Shown: in pieces, positions 41,208-53,155 of the stretch
Position numbering within the stretch: position 1 is the first letter of the stretch
Layout: every line of letters starts with the position of its first letter
Assembly (NCBI RefSeq): GCF_905404315.1
Contig: NC_066272.1
Location: 8,060,001 to 8,124,000, forward strand
Source of the DNA: Leptidea sinapis
Taxonomy: Eukaryota > Arthropoda > Insecta > Lepidoptera > Pieridae
Direction: 5' to 3'
Length of the DNA: 64,000 nt
Program-made: the position numbers and the translations under genes
Notes under the pieces: model-generated
Databases searched by the model: none
Told to the model about the DNA's origin: nothing
Seen by the model: only the letters and a program-made list of their open reading frames with translations

Positions 41208-41890
41208 TTGTGAGGCAAACTATAGACATCCGCAAAACCAGGAGTTAATAGTTGCGTAGCCGACCTTTACGTTGGGATCTTTATACTCTAAGCTTATAGA
41301 TCCCTAAATCATACTGATTCTTGAAGACTACAGCCGCGGTTTGATTCGGCGTGGCCACCTACAACAGACATATCACGCTTAAACAAAGATCCCAACTCCT
41401 ATATTGTATGTTTTTTTAATTATTGCTATAAACATTTTCTGGGTAAAGACCTGCTCCAGCTTACTCCATGTATCCCTCTTCAATGATTTTCTTCTCCGTT
41501 CTTTACCTGCCGTTCTTATTATTTCATGTACCCATCTGTTTCTTGGGCCCTGAGTGGGCCTCCAATAACTAACTTTTATACTATATGCGTAGTCTTAATA
41601 TAATATTATGTATTCGAAGATTGTTGGAATCAATAAAAGGCTAATTATAAACATTTACAATATCAATTTCAATATATATTTTTTTTAAACGTAGTTTTTT
41701 TATTTTTTACTTTCCATAAAGAGGCTGTGTGAGAAAAGAAATTACGCGTAGAACGCGCGGTTAATCGCATTATAATATGACGTCATTATTAACGTCTAGT
41801 TTACATGATGTGGGTGGAATTTGGCATTTTGACGTAATGTCCGGTTATTGGATTCTGCTGCTGGTATCAACCCACACTTCTCTGAGCACC
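41208..41890 (-). pseudogene. Decayed LINE F2 C-terminus with ~400-bp insertion
   Basis: 41208-41330 and 41745-41885 match successive parts of the F2 copy at 16264-16560 in the same orientation (for example 'gacatccgca', 'gcgcggtt', 'cgtaatgtccggt'). The intervening part includes 41440-41580 ('gacctgctccagcttactcc', 'gtacccatctgtttcttgg'), which looks like the inverse of another LINE coding region. No readable frame. Confidence 0.5.
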
Positions 41891-42971
41891 CCGGGATATA
41901 TTATGTGGTTCCTGAAATACTATATAAAACTATTCTATTAATTACTTAGACATAGACATATCTTTATTTCACATCACACAAATTAATTTACGAAGTTTTA
42001 TTAAACACCTAAAATTAACATAACAATATCACTTAAAGTAAAGTAATATTAGTGAAAATATATAATCAAGAATGATGCGAAAATGGACACCACTCAGCGT
42101 ATGCTGTAGCAAATGCTACAGCGATGGTTTTCAGCATAGCCCATTACGAGACAAACTCAAGCTGTAGTTTACAAACTTTAAAAAAATATATATACTTACG
42201 GGATAACATATATTTAAAACTGAAAACGTAACCAAATAGCTTATACATAGAAAATACAACATTGAAATTTAAAGAAGAAGAAAAATTTACCAATAAAAAA
42301 GCTACAGAATATGCAAAAGATGATACACAACAAAAAGAACAAACCAATTATGTAATCGTTGCGATTAAAATAAAGCCAGATCAGAAACAAAAAATATATT
42401 TAAATTCAGTTTACCTAAGTTAAGTGGGGACTATTGTGCCACTTATTTAAAAATATTTTCGCTAGTTTACTAAATAGTTTTTGTATTTTAATTTAAAACT
42501 ATATAATACTTCTTAATAATAAATAAACGATACTAAGTAAAACTCTTGCTATTAATTTCTCTCTCCACAGCTATTTCACAAATTAACTTAACTTCGTGTT
42601 TTGTCGTTACAAATTTATTCATGAAGTCTTGAAATAAATTGTTAATTAAAAAGTTAATTGAATAGCGTCCGAAAGATATTTCCGGGAATACCTGAGCAGT
42701 CGCTAACATCACATGTCTTACTTACCCTAACAAGGATTCATGCCGGGTCTACGATGAAATTGTAACACTAAAAATACATACTGGTACAAAAGTGAAGTTA
42801 TAAAACCTGGAAGACAAAGATATATAAAGTAAGAAGCAAATAATACAACTTCTTCATTATGTTGTATACTGTTACCATTCTTATGAGAATTTTCAATAAA
42901 GCAAGAAAAAGGTGTTTATTGAGCAATTTAAAAGTATTTAAGAAATTTATTAGTATTTTATATAATTATAA
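41891..42971. other. Unassigned AT-rich DNA with a small hairpin
   Basis: At 42098-42117 GCTGTAGCAAATGCTACAGC is a perfect 8-bp inverted repeat with a 4-nt loop. Nothing else is identified. The minus frame at 42144-42347 is low-complexity. Confidence 0.4.
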
Positions 42972-43240
42972 TAATAATATTGACACACTTTTTACACAAA
43001 TTATCTTGCCCCAAGTTAAGCATATATAGCCTGTGTTATGGGTTCAAGACAATGATATATTTAATACAATATACTTACTTAAACATACATAAATTCATAT
43101 AAACATACATAAATACATTTAAACATCCATGAATCGGAAACAAACATCCATATTCATCATATAAATGCTTGCACCTACCGGGATTTGAACCCGGGACCTC
43201 TAGCTTAGTAGGTAGGATCGCTAGCCACTCACACCACCAC
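42972..43240 (-). mobile_element. tRNA-derived SINE
   Basis: The minus strand has a tRNA-like head at about 43170-43240. T arm CCCGG-TTCAAAT-CCGGG-like sequence ('gtcccgggttcaaatcccgg') serves as B box, with a D-arm region 'gtgagtggctagcgatcc'. The body follows, with ATGTTT/ATGTAT-type direct repeats ('aaacatacataaa' on the plus strand at 43082-43125) and runs to about 42972. It is too long and degenerate to be a tRNA gene. Confidence 0.7.
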
Positions 43241-43287
43241 CATTTTAGATATTTTTATTAGGTATTAATTATTTAGGTATTGAATAA

Positions 43288-43490
43288 GTCACATCTGCCA
43301 CCATGGATCTCGAAATGGATGTCATGTTTGTAATTGAGACTCCCGAAAACGTCGAAAATGATACCCATATGGATTTTGTTGAAAAAGTCACATCCGCCAT
43401 CTTGGATCTCAAAATAGATTTCATATTCTTAATTAAAAGTCAAGAAAGCCTCAAAAACGATGAGGTAGATGTTGACTGTAGGGAAGAGTT
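43288..43490 (+). repeat. Two 99-bp in-frame tandem repeats
   Basis: Unit 1 begins at 43288 (GTCACATCTGCCACCATGGA) and unit 2 at 43387 (GTCACATCCGCCATCTTGGA). The offset is 99 bp, 33 codons, so one frame stays open through both (76 codons, 43303-43533, acidic and without a known domain). I believe this phrase is a dispersed lepidopteran repeat and not a gene, but the in-frame unit is worth noting. Confidence 0.55.
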
Positions 43491-43688
43491 TCATAAGTGT
43501 GGCAGAAGTGAAACTTCAACGGACAAAGTTTAAAAAGAAATATTTCAATGTATCCCGTCAATATTCTAAATAAAAATTAAAAAAATATATTTCCAAGAAA
43601 AACATTCAATAAAATGTTTAAATATATTTCAAAAACGACTTCATAGTACTTCCGTTATATGTTTTTGTTACTGATTTAGTTGATTTTT

Positions 43689-44410
43689 AACCGACTTCAA
43701 AAAAGGAGGAGGTTCTCAATTCGTCGGTATGTTTTTTTTATGTTTGTTACTTCTGAACTTTCGACTGGGTGAACCGATTTGAATATTTCTTTTATTATTT
43801 GAACGTTGGTGCTTCCTGTGTGGTCCCATTGCAATTTGATCCAGATCTGAATGTCACGAGAAAACCATAAAAGTCCTAAACTTGCTATAAGTATGGGCGC
43901 GACAAACTAAATAACTCGTAATCCCGCCAACCGATTTCGACGATTATTTTTTTATTGGAAAGGATATACTTCAAAAATAGTCAGGCGAGAGTTTGGATAG
44001 GTTCTGATAGTGAGATCCATAAACAAAGTAACGAAACTCTTCAATTCTTAGGAGCAAATTTTCAGTACTCAGCTGAATCGTTTTTATGCTCTCCGGATAT
44101 TTGAGTCACCTACTTACGTTGTTATGGTCAAGTAATTTCCGTAGTCAAATATGATGATCAATGGAACTCCTTTACGACTCACAGTAAGGGTTCGATATGT
44201 GGTAGAATATGTAACTGTCTGTTAACAAATTGCATTGCGCTGTGTTGCAAAATTTAGTAGATCTACACATATTTAGAGAAATTATTAGTTAGTGTACTTC
44301 AGATTCACTTAAAATTAAAAATTAACAAAAACATCAGACTTTAAAAACACTATTCCTAAATAGATATAATGAGCACTAAAAGTATAAAAATAATTGCGTA
44401 TTTTTATACA
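43689..44410. mobile_element. Two family M end fragments in opposite orientation
   Basis: 43689 starts AACCGACTTCAAAAAAGG and 'gaggaggttctcaattcgtc', the left end of family M on the plus strand. It continues about 640 bp ('gaaccgatttgaatat', 'aattcgtcgg') without a right end. At about 44331-44410 the inverse right end appears ('ctttaaaaacactattc', 'aattgcgtatttttatac'). The two pieces are thus not one element but adjacent truncated copies. Confidence 0.55.
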
Positions 44411-44943
44411 ATCTAATTAAATAATCTTAATAATTCACTATTTAAAAGAGGTTACTTTCAAAATCACAAACCATATTACCAAATACACAGTTGGTATATC
44501 GAAATACAAAACAATAATCTTGGGTATAATGTGCAAGACTTGTTGACCCTAACATTTATGTCGTCCCTATAAAATACTAATAAAATTTTATTTTATTAGA
44601 CTCCGATAGCGTTCTAAGCTACTTTGTACAGTTTCGTTATGAGGGTACGAGCTGAATTGAAGATTTTATCCTTATTGAAACTAGAAAGGGATTAAATCAA
44701 TTGATCTCATTGTATTATGAGGTATTGACAAAAAGCAGACTTGCATTTCTTTATTTAAAGTAAATGATTATTTATTCCGTTTGTATTTATTGACTGATGC
44801 GAACCTTTCAAATTTTACAAAAACATTTTTGATTGAATAAAAAACCGATGAGGCTGACATTGCCATGTTTATGTGTTTTACGTGAACATGTGTAAGTACC
44901 AATGACGTCACTTCATTGGTAAGTCCACAACTAGGTAAGTCCA
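44411..44943. other. Unassigned AT-rich DNA
   Basis: Nothing is recognised. The minus frame at 44768-44977 has no domain. Confidence 0.4.
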
Positions 44944-47649
44944 GGGATACTGGGGTCATATTCAAGAGCTGGAACAAAAGTAAGGAAAGCCTTCAATAGA
45001 GCAATGAATACAGGCGCTGCTGTAGACTGGGATGCCTACAAGGAGAACAAAAGTCTATATAAAAACGCATTAGATTTTGGAAGTCTCACTCATGGAGAAA
45101 ATTCTGTGAAGAGATTAATTCCACTCCACAAGCAAACCGCATTAGGAAGGTACTGGCCAAACAGGGTTCTTGCGTTGTCGGAAATCTGAGGAAAGCCGAC
45201 GGTACAATGACCCTGAGCCAGCAGGAGACTAACACGGTACTGCTACAAACACACTTTCCAGACTGTAAAATAATACAAGAACCAATTTGGACGATACCTA
45301 ACAGCTTGGTTACAGAAAACTGCTGGCAAACCGCCTATGAGATCGTCTCCTACAATAAGGTGAAATGGGCGGTGGACAGCTTCCAGCCTTTCAAATCAGC
45401 GGGCACAGATGGCGTCTTTCCCGCACTGCTACATGGAGATTATTTGATGGGGAGGAGATAATTTGATGTACATACTGGCATATATCTATCAGGCCTGTCT
45501 GGCCTTTAAATATACTCCCCTTGCCTGGCGGGAAGTTAGGGTCATATTCATACCCAAGCAAGGTAAGAGTAATTACACAAATCCTAAATCATTTAGACCA
45601 ATCAGTCTGTCGTCTTTTCTCCTCAAGACTTTAGAGAGAATATACGACAGACACCTGAGAGATAATGCGCTACGTAACACACCTATATACAGGCATCAGC
45701 ATGCCTACTGCCAAGGCAGATCAACGGAATCCGCTCTTCACCAGGTAGTAGGAAAAATTGAACATGCCTTACAAAATAAATTAGTCTGTCTAGGTTGCTA
45801 GATAGATATAGAGCCTTTGACAAAACCAACTTCAACAGTATCAACATAGTACTTCGTAGACGCGGAGTACAGACCCTGCTTATTGACAATATGCTAAGCA
45901 ATAGAATTATAAGGGTAACAGGGGAAGACACGAAAGGCGCCCTTGTAGCCCGCGGCTGTCCGCAGGGAGATGTTCTCTCTCCGCTTCTGTGGAACTTAGT
46001 AGTGAACGATCTGATCTCCAAACTGAACAATCAATACTTTTACACAGTAGGGTATGCCGATGACATCACCATACTAAACACAGGCAATAATGCCAGCATG
46101 GTATGTGATAGGTTACATGCAGCTCTTCGACTCGTCGAAGAATGGTGTAAAGACCATGAGCTCTCTGTATACCCACAGAAAACACAGGTAGTACACTTCT
46201 CTAATAAAAGATTGATAGGGAACCACAGACCACTCACTATCTTCAATACAAGACTGCAGTTATCAAAAGAGGTCAAATACCTAGGTGTGATTCTAGACAG
46301 CAAACTGAACTGGAGCAGCCACCTAGAACACAAATACAACACCGCGAGTATCACCTTATGGCAATGCCGCAAGATGATTGGCAAGCGATGGGGTCTCCAA
46401 CCAAAGCTCATCTTATGGTAAAGCAGCAGTGGTGAGACCAATGCTCACTTATGGCTGTATAGTGTGGTGGACCAGGATCAGTCTTACAACTTGCATCGCC
46501 AAATTACAAAAATTTCAAAGGCAAGCATGCTGTGTGGTGACGGGATGCATGAGAACAACTCCTACCGCCGCCTTGGATTCCTGAAAGCCCTGAGCATCCC
46601 TCCGCTCCACCTATTCATATATCAAGGAGCGGCAATGGCTGCGCTAAGATTAAAACACCTAAAAACACAGAGAATTGACAAAGTAAGACCTCTTAGCATA
46701 CTTTAAGAAGCATGGTCAGCTATGCCACTTGTGGAAGCAGCTAGTGATAAAATAGAGCGGACATTCATTTTTGATAAAAAATACAGAATAGAGCTCGAGG
46801 AAAGGAAGGACAGTATCCTTACACGTCATGAACTCGAGCTCTACACAGATCGTTCGAAGACGTATTCAGGCACAAGTACGGGAGTCTTCTCGGAAGATCT
46901 AAATATCAGCATATCCGAGTCCTTGGGTAAGCTTAACACTGTATACCAGGCTGAATGGATGGGGATTTTGCTAGCTGCCAATGCTATCTTGGCCAGAGAG
47001 GTTCAAGATCACACCATTAGAAAACTCTCTGATAGCAAATCGGTATTACAATCCCTTCAAGGTAAGATAATCAGCCTATTACTTGAATGCCACTCAGCAT
47101 TAAATAAGATGGCAGGCAAAAACAACAATCTAATACTTCAGTGGATCAAAGGTCACAGTGGGGTCAGGGGCAACGAGGTGGCAGACCAACTAGCTAGAAG
47201 GGGTTCTGAGACCCTACCGGTTGGACTAGAGCCTTTCCTGCCTCTGCCACATAGTTGGTTCAGGAACCACTTAAATCAAAAGATAAAAGCACTACATCAA
47301 CAATACTGGGATAGCCTTGAGGAGTGCAGGCAAGCCAAAGCAGCTTTACCATGCGCCGACTTGCATTTTACCAGGGAAATATAGGTGTCACGGACAGCCC
47401 TCTATGCAGAGGTTGACTGGGGGCAGGGGAAACAGCCGCTCACGTTCTGCTGGAATGCAGTGAGGTGGCAAACTACAGGGCGAAGCACCTGGGGTCACCA
47501 GGCGCTCTTCGGGAAGTCTTCCGAGACGTTAAGAAGTTGGGTGACTTCTTGGAAGAGCTGGTTAGAGTAGCCTCTACCACCCTCGCACGCAAAATAGGCG
47601 CATATGACGTCGAGTTGCGGAAAGCGCCCGTATGAAGAAGAAGAAGAAG
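44944..47649 (+). pseudogene. I/LOA-type LINE ORF2: reverse transcriptase, RNase H and Cys-His tail
   Basis: A 5'-truncated ORF2 read in several frames. The pre-RT part (RKAFNRAMNTGAAVDWDAYK) and 'FKSAGTDGVFPALL' (RT motif) come first. Then 'WREVRVIFIPKQGKSNYTNP' and 'KSFRPISLSSFLLKTLERIY', the RT core 'RGCPQGDVLSPLLWNLVVND', YADD and VKYLGVILDSKLNW. RNase H has ELYTDRSKT (Gly to Arg next to the first Asp), AEW, SDSKSV and 'WIKGHSGVRGNEVADQLARR'. A C-terminal C-x2-C...H..C-like segment is split by a stop. Stops or frame changes occur at about 45187, 45461, 45800, 46420, 46706 and 47384. The natural stop TGA at 47633-47635 passes straight into a (GAA)n tail. Confidence 0.85.
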
Positions 47650-47830
47650 TCTACAATTATATTATTTTCATAGAAATTTCTGTACTATATATTTTAGCCA
47701 CTGCCTCATCTGCTATAGTAGTAACAGGGATTGTAAAAGAACATATCCTGGCCACAGCTGGATCTGTAGAGTATCTCTATTCTATATATAACCTTTTTTT
47801 TTTTCGTGTGGCGTTTGACATACCAACCCG

Positions 47831-47945
47831 CTAGGGTTTTTAGTGGGACGGTATGCTGGCATACCTAGCATACCGCGCCTTTTTAGGAGGGGTCTTTAAA
47901 GACATCCGGTGCCCCTCCTAACGCCTGCACGCAAATGCGCGGGCA
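47831..47945. other. GC-rich block with two strong hairpins
   Basis: Hairpin 1: CGGTATGCT (47849-47857) pairs perfectly with AGCATACCG (47867-47875). Hairpin 2: TTAGGAGGGG (47883-47892) pairs with CCCCTCCTAA (47912-47921), with a TCTTTAAAGA palindrome in its loop. The block is far GC-richer than its flanks and follows a poly-T run at 47801. It may be the structured terminus of an unrecognised element. Confidence 0.55.
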
Positions 47946-48402
47946 CCACTTAAACTAACCTAGCTTTTTCAAAGTGTAGACAAACTAATACGAAATGTTG
48001 GATGAATAATATTTGGAAATGTTCTAACAGCATGTTTTATCACTGTGGAAGGTTAGAAACATCTTGCAATAGTTAATGAAACTTTCCGTGTTAAAATATT
48101 ATAGAACGCTATCAATAATTGCTCTATAGAATCACCATGATAATACATTATTTGCTCAAACGGTAAATTGCTTTTTCTTGTTTTTTACACCAAAGTAAGT
48201 TCACACAATGCAAGGGTGAGCGCAAACCGAAGTGTTAATTGAGTACTGCTTATTGATGGCAAAGTGCAGATTGCACTCTTCAATATATCAAGCCAATAGC
48301 AGTTTATCAAGCCAACAACTCGAAACCGACGCTGCAATAATTATTTAATTTATATTTGGAGATAGTTTTTTCTTAACGAAGTGTGCCTATAAGTACCAGT
48401 TT
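47946..48402. other. Unassigned AT-rich DNA
   Basis: Nothing is recognised. Confidence 0.45.
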
Positions 48403-48678
48403 ACCAGTGGGAGGTACCGCAACGGCGCCTATTTCTGCCGTGAAGCAGTAATGTGTAAACATTACTGTGTTTCTGTCTGAAGGGCGCCGTAGCTAGTGAA
48501 ATTACTGGGCAAATGAGACTTAATATCTATCAAGGTGACGAGCGCAATTGTAGTGCCACTCAGAAATTTTGAGTTTTTCAAGAATGCTGAGCGGCATTGC
48601 ATTGTAAGACATGGGCGTATCAATTACCATCAGCTGAACGTACTGCTCGCCTCGTGCCTTATTTTCATAAAAAAAAAG
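48403..48678 (+). mobile_element. Family K dispersed repeat, copy 6
   Basis: It starts CCAGTGGGAGGTACC, so a short head deletion joins GGGAGG to GTACC. The rest is collinear to the A run at 48670-48678. It keeps the central hairpin GTGCCACTCAG/CTGAGCGGCAT. Confidence 0.7.
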
Positions 48679-49841
48679 ATGTGTAAGTAAAAGATCAATA
48701 AAGCTAGTGAAATTAAACATTATCCTCTCATAACTGGTTTTAACTAGTAAATTACAAGTTTTAGCTTTTGTATAATAAGTATTAGAAGAAAAGACCTTTA
48801 ATGCAATATTGGCTACACGTAGGATGGAAATTTATCAAACGTTAAAAACTAGTGTTTTCCATTAAAGTAATGGAGTTTACTTTACAAAAATATTTTTATA
48901 ACCAAGCTCACGTGTTTTAATTGATAGAATGTGACATTGAAAATTGCATGTTTAAATGTATCGTATATTTATTTCCCTACATAAGTAAAGTCATAATATA
49001 AACCAGTTGTGGTAGTGGTGACATAACCGAATTAGGTCAGTATATCCTGGAAAAGTACCACTCTCACACTTAAATTCCACGTAAAATAGCAGCTTTGCCA
49101 CTGTGTTTCATTCGGTCTGTGGGCTATCTGAAAGCACCTAAGACAAATTACTGTTAATAATGTGGACGATAGTACAAGGTATGTTTCTTAAGCCGGCCGT
49201 GCCAAAATCTCTCGGATAGCTTGGATCTGACAAACATCTGTCTGACTGTAGACTTGAGGAGATTTTTAAAGCAGATTTATTGCATTATTAACAAATCAAT
49301 AGTAATTCTGCATTTTCCAGAATAATTACTTTATGCCATTTCGACACGTCCTGTTAATCCTGAAAATAAAAGCTTGTATTAATACTGTGATAGTCTAACT
49401 CTTTTAAAAATTATTTTGGATAGTATGGATTTGAAACTACGCAAGCATATTCACAATGAGCCATTTTGAATAGACATATGTCTATATTTGTATATGTTGT
49501 ATATTTTTTTAAAGCTTTTGGATTTTTAAGGGGCTGAAATAATATAAAAATAAGATCTAATCGCTTGAATGCTTCATCAATCAAATTATCTATATGTTTA
49601 TTGTAAGCTGGAATTTTTTATTGAGTAATGGTTGGTCTAAAATGGTATTGTGTATATTCACAATATGATGATGAAAACATGTCCAAGTCGGCTTGTAGAG
49701 CATCACAGTCACTTTAGAATAATATTAAATTGTACATTTTTATGTCAGCAGCATAAAAAAGATGAGAAGAATTTTTAACGACGACAGCTAAAAGGTAAAG
49801 GTAAGTTATAAGTATTCCTCAGGGACTCCTGAGGTAAGAAA
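48679..49841. other. Unassigned AT-rich DNA
   Basis: A small palindrome CCTCAGGGACTCCTGAGG lies at about 49817. No gene or shared repeat is seen. Confidence 0.4.
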
Positions 49842-50141
49842 GCAGCTTGAATTGTCGGGGACTCAGTGCTCTGTGAACGGCTGGATCACTTGGCGTTGCG
49901 TAAAAACGTCGCTGTCATTGTGTGTCTCCTACCGCATTTATCACGGGGAGTGTTCCGAAGAGCTGCTGATCCCTCCCACCGAATTGCACCTTCGCACGAA
50001 ACGCCACGAGTTAGGATATCATCCCCACCATATGGATCTGTGGCGGTCCTCCACAGTGCAGTTTTCAAGGAGCTTTTTTCCACGTACTATAAAGCTGTGG
50101 AATGAGCTTCCTTGTGCGGAGTTCCCGGGACGATACGTTTT
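49842..50141 (+). pseudogene. Jockey-like LINE ORF2 C-terminus (family F1, copy D)
   Basis: It reads QLELSGTQCSVNG in one frame and, in the family frame, RNVAVIVCL.., YRIYHGECSEELL, then 'RISSPPYGSVAVLHSAVF' equivalents and KLWNELPCAEFPGRY. It stops abruptly at 50141 without the 3' tail, so this copy is truncated at both ends, unlike normal 5'-truncated LINEs. Confidence 0.75.
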
Positions 50142-50744
50142 CATTTCATGATTTTTTATAAAATACCATAGAGAAATCAGTAGACACTCCTACTTTGTAT
50201 CCAGCATCAACTTATAAAGTCGGTATATTACACTCACTAAGTCACTAAGTTAGAATCAACACTACTTGACGAAACAAGTATTTTAAAATTATAATAAAAT
50301 ACTTTTCATTCCTCTTCCTGGTAGATTATTGATCCCAACCCTTTCTTCTCCTTCAGTAAAAGTAAAATATTTATTATAAACTCGTTCCCTCACAAGACAT
50401 CTATACGATGTAGCGTTGAATGGTATCAGATACTCGTAATAAAATAAAAGTTTATTTAAATTTTATTGGAGAAACATCAATGTAAGGGTCGACAAGCCTT
50501 GCACATAACGCCCAAGATAGAATTACTGTTGGTTTAGAAGGGTCTGTCTTAATATTGTATATACTTAGTTTAGCCATAAGTTTTGTTTCAACTTAATATA
50601 TTAAGTTTAAATTTATGCACTGTCTGTGGGAAATTTAGTCATTGGTTTTTCTAGATATTTCTTAATGATTCTGAAACAGAGCAGTTTTTTTAGTCCATGA
50701 TTTGGGCTAGACGAGGGCCAGTTTATGGCTCTCACAACGTCCGA
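50142..50744. other. Unassigned AT-rich DNA
   Basis: Nothing is recognised. Confidence 0.4.
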
Positions 50745-51043
50745 ATCATTACGAAATTGAAAAGAATTGTTTAAAAACGTTTGTGTGGTAAAGTTTACTA
50801 CAACATAAGTGACTTTCTTAATGATGCCACAGCGACTGCCCTCAGGCTATTAAATATTATATATTTTTTTGTACGAATTTACATTGTAACTATATTTTTA
50901 TAAAAAAAAAGAAGCCCGCTGAGTTTGTTGCGGCCGTTTTCTCAGGTCTTATGAATACTTTTTCGAAAGGGTGGCAGTTTTTGACTTTTAATAAATGATA
51001 TTATATGCTATTTTGAATAAAAATATTTGAATTGACCTCCAGC
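50745..51043 (+). repeat. LINE 3' end (family F5), plus orientation
   Basis: It contains 'acgtttgtgtggtaaagttt', 'gccctcaggctattaaat', 'aagcccgctgagtttgttgc' and the terminus AATAAAAATATTTGAATTGA. It matches minus-strand copies at 10910 and 14785. This is the first of four stacked retroelement ends. Confidence 0.7.
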
Positions 51044-51179
51044 CAAGCTTGTGTAGCTCGAGCCTTGTGAGACCAGGTGGAGACTCTTGCTGAACTGCTT
51101 AAGATACTATTTTTAAAAGCTTTTTGAGAGGTACAGAAAGTATAGAACATGATCTAAGGCAGTTACTGGCTAAATTCTT

Positions 51180-51451
51180 CACAAATGAAGCTTAGTGCCT
51201 CCTTGACAAGACGTCCCCCATCAAGCCATGGCCGACCCACGATAATGACCATGTTTCACTGCGATTTACACGAATTTTTTTATTACACTATATTATAAGA
51301 ATGTATAAGACTACTTATTTATTTAATGTATAACATTGTTGTGCCCTTACAGGGCGTCACATATTGTCTACCCATTAATGTACCTACCACCCACCCCACT
51401 GTAAAATGTGACTTGCAATAAAATATTTTGATTTGATTTGATTTGATTTGA
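51180..51451 (+). repeat. LINE 3' UTR with (TTGAT)n tail (family F6)
   Basis: A poorly conserved 3' UTR ending 'cttgcaataaaatatt' followed by TTTGATTTGATTTGATTTGA (51429-51450). The pentanucleotide tail identifies the true 3' terminus. The polymerase part is absent. Confidence 0.6.
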
Positions 51452-51479
51452 CTGTTCCGAACACTTGCGAAGCTGCTAT

Positions 51480-51964
51480 ATAGCTATGAGCGTACACCTT
51501 GTAATTAATTAACTAATTCTAGTAGCCTTCATAAGATACGTAATAGCTTTAAGGGTAAATGTATACACTTTTATAATAAAGTCCCAGCCACTGTTCAGGC
51601 ATTATCTATAAATAAATTTAAATGTTTTATAAAAAAAATGGCTCCGTCGTAAATCCTATTACTCTACTGCTGAATATCTTAATGATCGGACAGCCTGGGA
51701 CTAGATTGTGATTATTTTATAGCGATAGAAATGACTGTACAATATTGTATATTTTTATTGAAAAGAGCGCAAAAAAAAGAATGCTGGGAGAGTTTCTTGC
51801 GCCGCTTCTGAGAAGAATACTGCTGCGAATACTCCGCTCTGAGAGAGATCTCAGAGCGCCATTTGTTTCCGAAGTGGTAGTAGTATCTAGTAGTATAAGA
51901 AATGACATCAAAAAGAATTCTAAAGGAATCAATTTTGAGAAAATAAATGCCTTTACTGCCTTTA
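51480..51964 (+). repeat. LINE ORF2 end and 3' UTR (family F4), plus orientation
   Basis: 'aataaagtcccagccactg' codes the NKVPATVQALS end region, 'gatcggacagcctgggac' lies at the ORF end, followed by the UTR and a TGCCTTTAC repeat end at 51949-51964. Opposed short frames at 51712-52053 are within the UTR and spurious. Confidence 0.7.
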
Positions 51965-51965
51965 C

Positions 51966-52116
51966 GTCTCAAGGTGACGAGCGCAATTGTAGTGCCGCTC
52001 AGAAGTTTCGGATTATTCAAGAATCCTGAGCGGCACTGCATTGTAATTGGCATGGCGTATCAATTACCATCAACTGAACGTGCTGCTCGTCTCGGCCCTT
52101 ATTTTCATAAAAAAAT
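51966..52116 (+). mobile_element. Family K dispersed repeat, copy 7 (5'-truncated)
   Basis: It begins in mid-element at GTCTCAAGGTGACGAGCG and ends in the A run at 52110-52116. It abuts the tail of the F4 LINE exactly. 5' truncation plus an A-rich end argues for retroposition of family K. Confidence 0.7.
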
Positions 52117-52390
52117 ATATTTGAAAAGTGTGTTTGTCTAGATGATATACTAAAATCATTGCGCAAGATAAACCTATATAATTTGATGAATTAATTCAGT
52201 GATTTGAATACAAAACACGTATATTTTTATATTCTATTTTATTATATCGCAAGCAAATTTTGATGAGTCAATGGAGTTTCACATTGTTTAAGTACATAAC
52301 GATATAATGAAATTTTACGTTATTACTAAACTCGTTACCGCATAACACGATGCAATAGAAAGCTTATTAGCAATATGAAATTCCTTCATG

Positions 52391-53155
52391 TATCATCACA
52401 ACGTCAGATAATTTTATTTGAAAATAACAAATAGTTGTTAACAAAAAACAAAAAAAGACGCTTTTTGTAGAAAACCGAACTATACCGAACATAGAAAATA
52501 TCTCCTACTTTTTAGTTTGGTTTATTTATATAAGCGTGTCTTTTTTAGTTTTTTTGAACTATTATTTGCATTTTTGAATTAAATATTCTCTTTGGTATTT
52601 GAAAATTTCCTAATATTAGATAAATCGGTTAAAGATTTGTGCAATTTGAATAAATAAAATTAACACAAATCCGATTTTGAAAATTGAAAAATGGAATAAT
52701 TTTATCAAATTAATGAATTGTCATCGGTCCTCGATAAATCTACGAAGTTTGAACGAAATCTGGCCGTTTAAAGTCGGTCAAAATCGCGCTCAAATGAGTC
52801 GGTTACTAACAAAATCTGTTAAGCGGAATTTGTAACTGTTTCTAATTTCAAAGCACTCAATGGTCTTTTGGACTCAATACGATGAGAAACATCCTAAATA
52901 GGGAACAGCTGAATGAAAAGATTTAGTGTGTTTTTGTAGAATATAAAGAAACCATACCCTATTTACCCTGATCCTGTACGGCTACTAATATTTTCTTTAC
53001 ACTTATGAAAGAAACCCATTCATGAGAGTATTAAACGACTTAGATTACTTTACAAACTCCTGCAAAATTCAGTGAATTTTCGTTAGTCTGAAATCTAAAT
53101 TTAAACTAAAATACAAACCGGAACCGTCTGTCTGTTAACATTATTCCTGGTATTT
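52391..53155 (+). repeat. Direct duplication, left copy
   Basis: It matches 54511-55360 collinearly. Shared words include 'ttttatttgaaaataacaaa', 'tagttgttaa', 'gataaatctacgaagtttga', 'tctggccgtttaaag', 'gcgctcaaatgagtcggtta', 'accataccctatttaccctg' and 'acaaaccggaaccgtct'. No coding frame. I read 'tctggccgtttaaag...gcgctcaaatgagtcggtta' as a common lepidopteran repeat phrase. Confidence 0.7.

Noticed and set aside
43170..43240. A functional tRNA gene on the minus strand
   Set aside because: Good B box, but the sequence continues into a long SINE body and the cloverleaf is poor.
43303..43533. A small host gene coding an acidic 76-residue protein
   Set aside because: Built from two tandem repeat units of a probable dispersed repeat, with no recognised domain.
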